Assembly (NCBI RefSeq): GCF_900142025.1
Contig: NZ_FQZM01000036.1
Span: forward strand, 1-37,631
Reading direction: 5' to 3'
DNA from: Desulfofundulus thermosubterraneus DSM 16057
GTDB lineage: Bacteria > Bacillota > Desulfotomaculia > Desulfotomaculales > Desulfovirgulaceae
Length of the DNA stretch: 37,631 nucleotides
Numbering within the stretch: position 1 is the first letter of the stretch; every line of letters begins with the position of its first letter. Of this stretch, positions 36,573 through 37,631 are shown in pieces. Position numbers and translations under genes: made by a program. Under the pieces are notes generated by a model. The model was not told the DNA's origin. It ran no database searches and saw nothing but the letters and a program-made list of their open reading frames with translations.

Positions 36573-37202
36573 GTGAATGGGCTTCATTTATTATCCACCA
36601 AAGCGGGCTGGGTTGGTACTGCCTGGGGTAAGCAGGGGCTGCTGGTCCTGACATTTCCCCGTCCAAGCCGGGAGGAAGCCCTGACTGCCCTGCAGGATGA
36701 ACCAATGCCTGTAAGAATTAATGAAACCAGCGAGCCTGCCGTAAAAAGGTGGCCTCTGATCCTGGAAGAAAGGCTGAACCATTACTTCCAGGGCCGGCCG
36801 GTTTCCTTTGCGGATATTCCCGTGGATCTTTCCTGGTGCACCCCTTTTGTGGCCCGGGTGCTGGATTTTGTACGGCGCATCGGGTACGGTGAATTATGGT
36901 CATATCAACAGGTGGCGGCAGCCGTCGGGAATCCCCGGGCCGCCCGGGCCGTGGGCGGGGCTTTGGGGGCCAACCGGGTTCCTCTGGTCATTCCCTGCCA
37001 CCGGGTAATCCGCCAGGATGGATCACCCGGCGGTTTTAGCGGCGGCCTGCCCTTAAAACTGCAGCTATTGCAACTCGAAGGCATACGACCCGGCCCCACC
37101 GGGCGATACCAATTGACAAATGGCCCTACATGCGTTAATATAAGTAATGCGCCGGTTAGTCAAGTGAGACAACAGAAAAGTGCTGGTGTGGCTCAGGGGT
37201 AG
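36573..37202 (+). CDS. Methylated-DNA-[protein]-cysteine S-methyltransferase
   Basis: A 209-residue Ogt/MGMT protein. The C-terminal domain has the helix-turn-helix and Arg finger region YGELWSYQQVAAAVGNPRAARAVGGAL (about 108-134), and the acceptor Cys in VIPCHRVI (about 146). It removes O6-alkyl groups from guanine in DNA, once per molecule. GTG 36573 is used; GGGGGGCG lies just upstream. The last 30 residues (after LQLEGIRPG) are unlike the family, contain a tRNA promoter at DNA level, and the stop lies inside tRNA-Thr. Confidence 0.85.
   Translation: MNGLHLLSTKAGWVGTAWGKQGLLVLTFPRPSREEALTALQDEPMPVRINETSEPAVKRWPLILEERLNHYFQGRPVSFADIPVDLSWCTPFVARVLDFVRRIGYGELWSYQQVAAAVGNPRAARAVGGALGANRVPLVIPCHRVIRQDGSPGGFSGGLPLKLQLLQLEGIRPGPTGRYQLTNGPTCVNISNAPVSQVRQQKSAGVAQG
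37113..37141 (+). promoter_or_regulatory. Promoter of tRNA-Thr
   Basis: Perfect TTGACA (37113-37118), 17 bases, TAATAT (37136-37141). It lies within the 3' end of the methyltransferase gene, 41 bases upstream of the tRNA. Confidence 0.7.
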
Positions 37203-37256
37203 AGCAGCGCACTCGTAATGCGCAGGTCGTCGGTTCGAATCCGACCACCAGCTCCA
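37182..37256 (+). tRNA. tRNA-Thr (anticodon CGU)
   Basis: Full cloverleaf: acceptor GCTGGTG with CACCAGC, D-stem GCTC/GAGC, anticodon stem GCGCA/TGCGC around loop CTCGTAA (anticodon CGT), T-stem GTCGG/CCGAC with TTCGAAT. The discriminator is T, and an encoded CCA follows. The first 21 bases overlap the end of the methyltransferase frame. Confidence 0.95.
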
Positions 37257-37266
37257 AAAAAGCTAG

Positions 37267-37292
37267 ACGCCGCAAGGATTTGCGGCGTTTAT
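37267..37292 (+). terminator. Terminator after tRNA-Thr
   Basis: ACGCCGCAA (37267-37275) and TTGCGGCGT (37280-37288) form a 9-bp stem with a four-base loop, followed by TTATTGTTT. Confidence 0.8.
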
Positions 37293-37479
37293 TGTTTCTG
37301 GCGAAACCGGCGAAATTAGCGAAATAGGGATAATTTGGGGATAGTTCACTTTGAAATGACTGGAGGTCATGGTGTGGTAAAACTTGACATTAAGTAGAAT
37401 CGTGTTGTATTACATTGTCTTGTTTCTTTCGGAAAGGAAAATAAAATATAAATATCGTATATTAACTTTTGGGTGCAGG
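37293..37479. other. AT-rich non-coding gap before the second IS66 element
   Basis: I see no open frame with an RBS, no RNA gene and no convincing promoter in this stretch. It ends at the left boundary of the IS66 element. The eight bases before the boundary (GGGTGCAG) differ from those after the first element (AGTTTCAG). Confidence 0.5.
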
Positions 37480-37512
37480 GTAAGCGTCAAATACAACCCA
37501 CCTTGGCATAAT
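37480..37512 (+). repeat. Left terminal inverted repeat of IS66-family element 2
   Basis: It begins GTAAGCGTCAAATAC and continues to CCCACCTTGG, the mirror image of the right end at 256-287 with about three differences in 26 bases. It lies 92 bases before the first IS66 reading frame, as usual in the family. Confidence 0.8.
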
Positions 37513-37571
37513 ACCCAAGTTTAAGGGATAATCTTCCTCAGATAAAAGCTCGATGAGGAGGATTTTTTCTT

Positions 37572-37631
37572 ATGACCAAAGCCGAACGGGAAGCGCTATG
37601 GGAAACCCGAATAGCCGAATACAAGATGAGT
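37572..37631 (+). CDS. IS66-family accessory protein TnpA, N-terminal fragment
   Basis: The first 20 codons (MTKAEREALWETRIAEYKMS) match the start of the small IS66 orfA product, a helix-turn-helix protein needed for transposition with TnpB and TnpC. ATG 37572 follows GAGGAGG. The gene runs off the window. Confidence 0.75.
   Translation, partial: MTKAEREALWETRIAEYKMS

Noticed and set aside
37182-37256. tRNA-Thr as an attachment site for an integrated element
   Set aside because: No integrase gene follows, and I see no repeated copy of the tRNA 3' end in the window.
288-37479. Composite IS66 transposon carrying the whole interval
   Set aside because: The interval contains essential-type genes (tsaE/tsaB, tRNA, thi, gln); target duplications cannot be seen, and two independent insertions explain the data as well.
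1-37631. CRISPR arrays or rRNA genes
   Set aside because: I found no regularly spaced repeats and no rRNA signatures on either strand.

Overview
The window reads as chromosomal DNA of an anaerobic, endospore-forming Firmicute of the Desulfotomaculum / Desulfofundulus / Pelotomaculum type. The grounds are moderately high GC, AGGAGG-type ribosome binding sites, ANTAR-controlled glutamine synthetases, archaeal-type split glutamate synthase, heterodisulfide-reductase (Hdr) modules, an EndoAI/EndoA (MazEF) pair, a Spo0F-like regulator behind a sigma-H-like promoter, and a ThiD2-ThiE fusion. The species assignment is inference.

Layout. 1-287: 3' end of an IS66-family element. 288-427: scrap of a PRK06851-type ATPase gene cut by that IS. 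438-1533 (-): compact three-gene toxin-antitoxin-like cassette (small antitoxin-like protein, PIN protein, UPF0175 protein). 1638-2239: two tandem decayed copies of a helix-turn-helix gene. 2352-3467 (-): intact PRK06851-type ATPase. 3662-17045: nitrogen-assimilation supercluster with ANTAR antiterminator 1, a glutamine synthetase paralogue that has lost key catalytic residues, an FMN glutamate-synthase-like protein, ANTAR antiterminator 2, two canonical glutamine synthetases, then a five-gene split glutamate synthase operon. 17273-20444: ilvH, mazEF, a C26 peptidase/amidohydrolase pair. 20729-24937: Spo0F-like regulator, then TPP riboswitch-thiD2E-thiC-thiL. 25264-27067: tsaE-tsaB-rimI and a tiny membrane protein. 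27249-34426: tusA-mvhD-like-hdrA/gltD-hdrA(frameshifted)-wHTH-hdrC-hdrB-like-dsrE2. 34655-37256: cysK, EamA transporter, ogt-type methyltransferase, tRNA-Thr(CGU). 37480-end: left end of a second IS66-family element in the same orientation.

How it works together. The strongest regulatory signal is a set of paired RNA hairpins whose six-base loops carry A at position 1 and G at position 4 (the published ANTAR recognition motif). They lie before ANTAR2, glnA2, glnA3 and the glutamate synthase operon, with a degenerate version before glnA1. In each case the hairpin next to the gene overlaps the 5' arm of an intrinsic terminator, so ANTAR binding should let transcription through. Both ANTAR proteins have Glu where the receiver phospho-acceptor Asp should be, so their input is probably not ordinary phosphorylation. 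The adjacent degenerate glutamine synthetase is a candidate partner or sensor. This is inference.

The second notable system is the tusA...dsrE2 operon, which couples two sulfur-carrier-type proteins to a non-standard Hdr electron-transfer complex. The complex includes an HdrA into which a GltD-like NAD(P)H flavoprotein is inserted. The second hdrA of this operon carries an apparent frameshift that should be confirmed.
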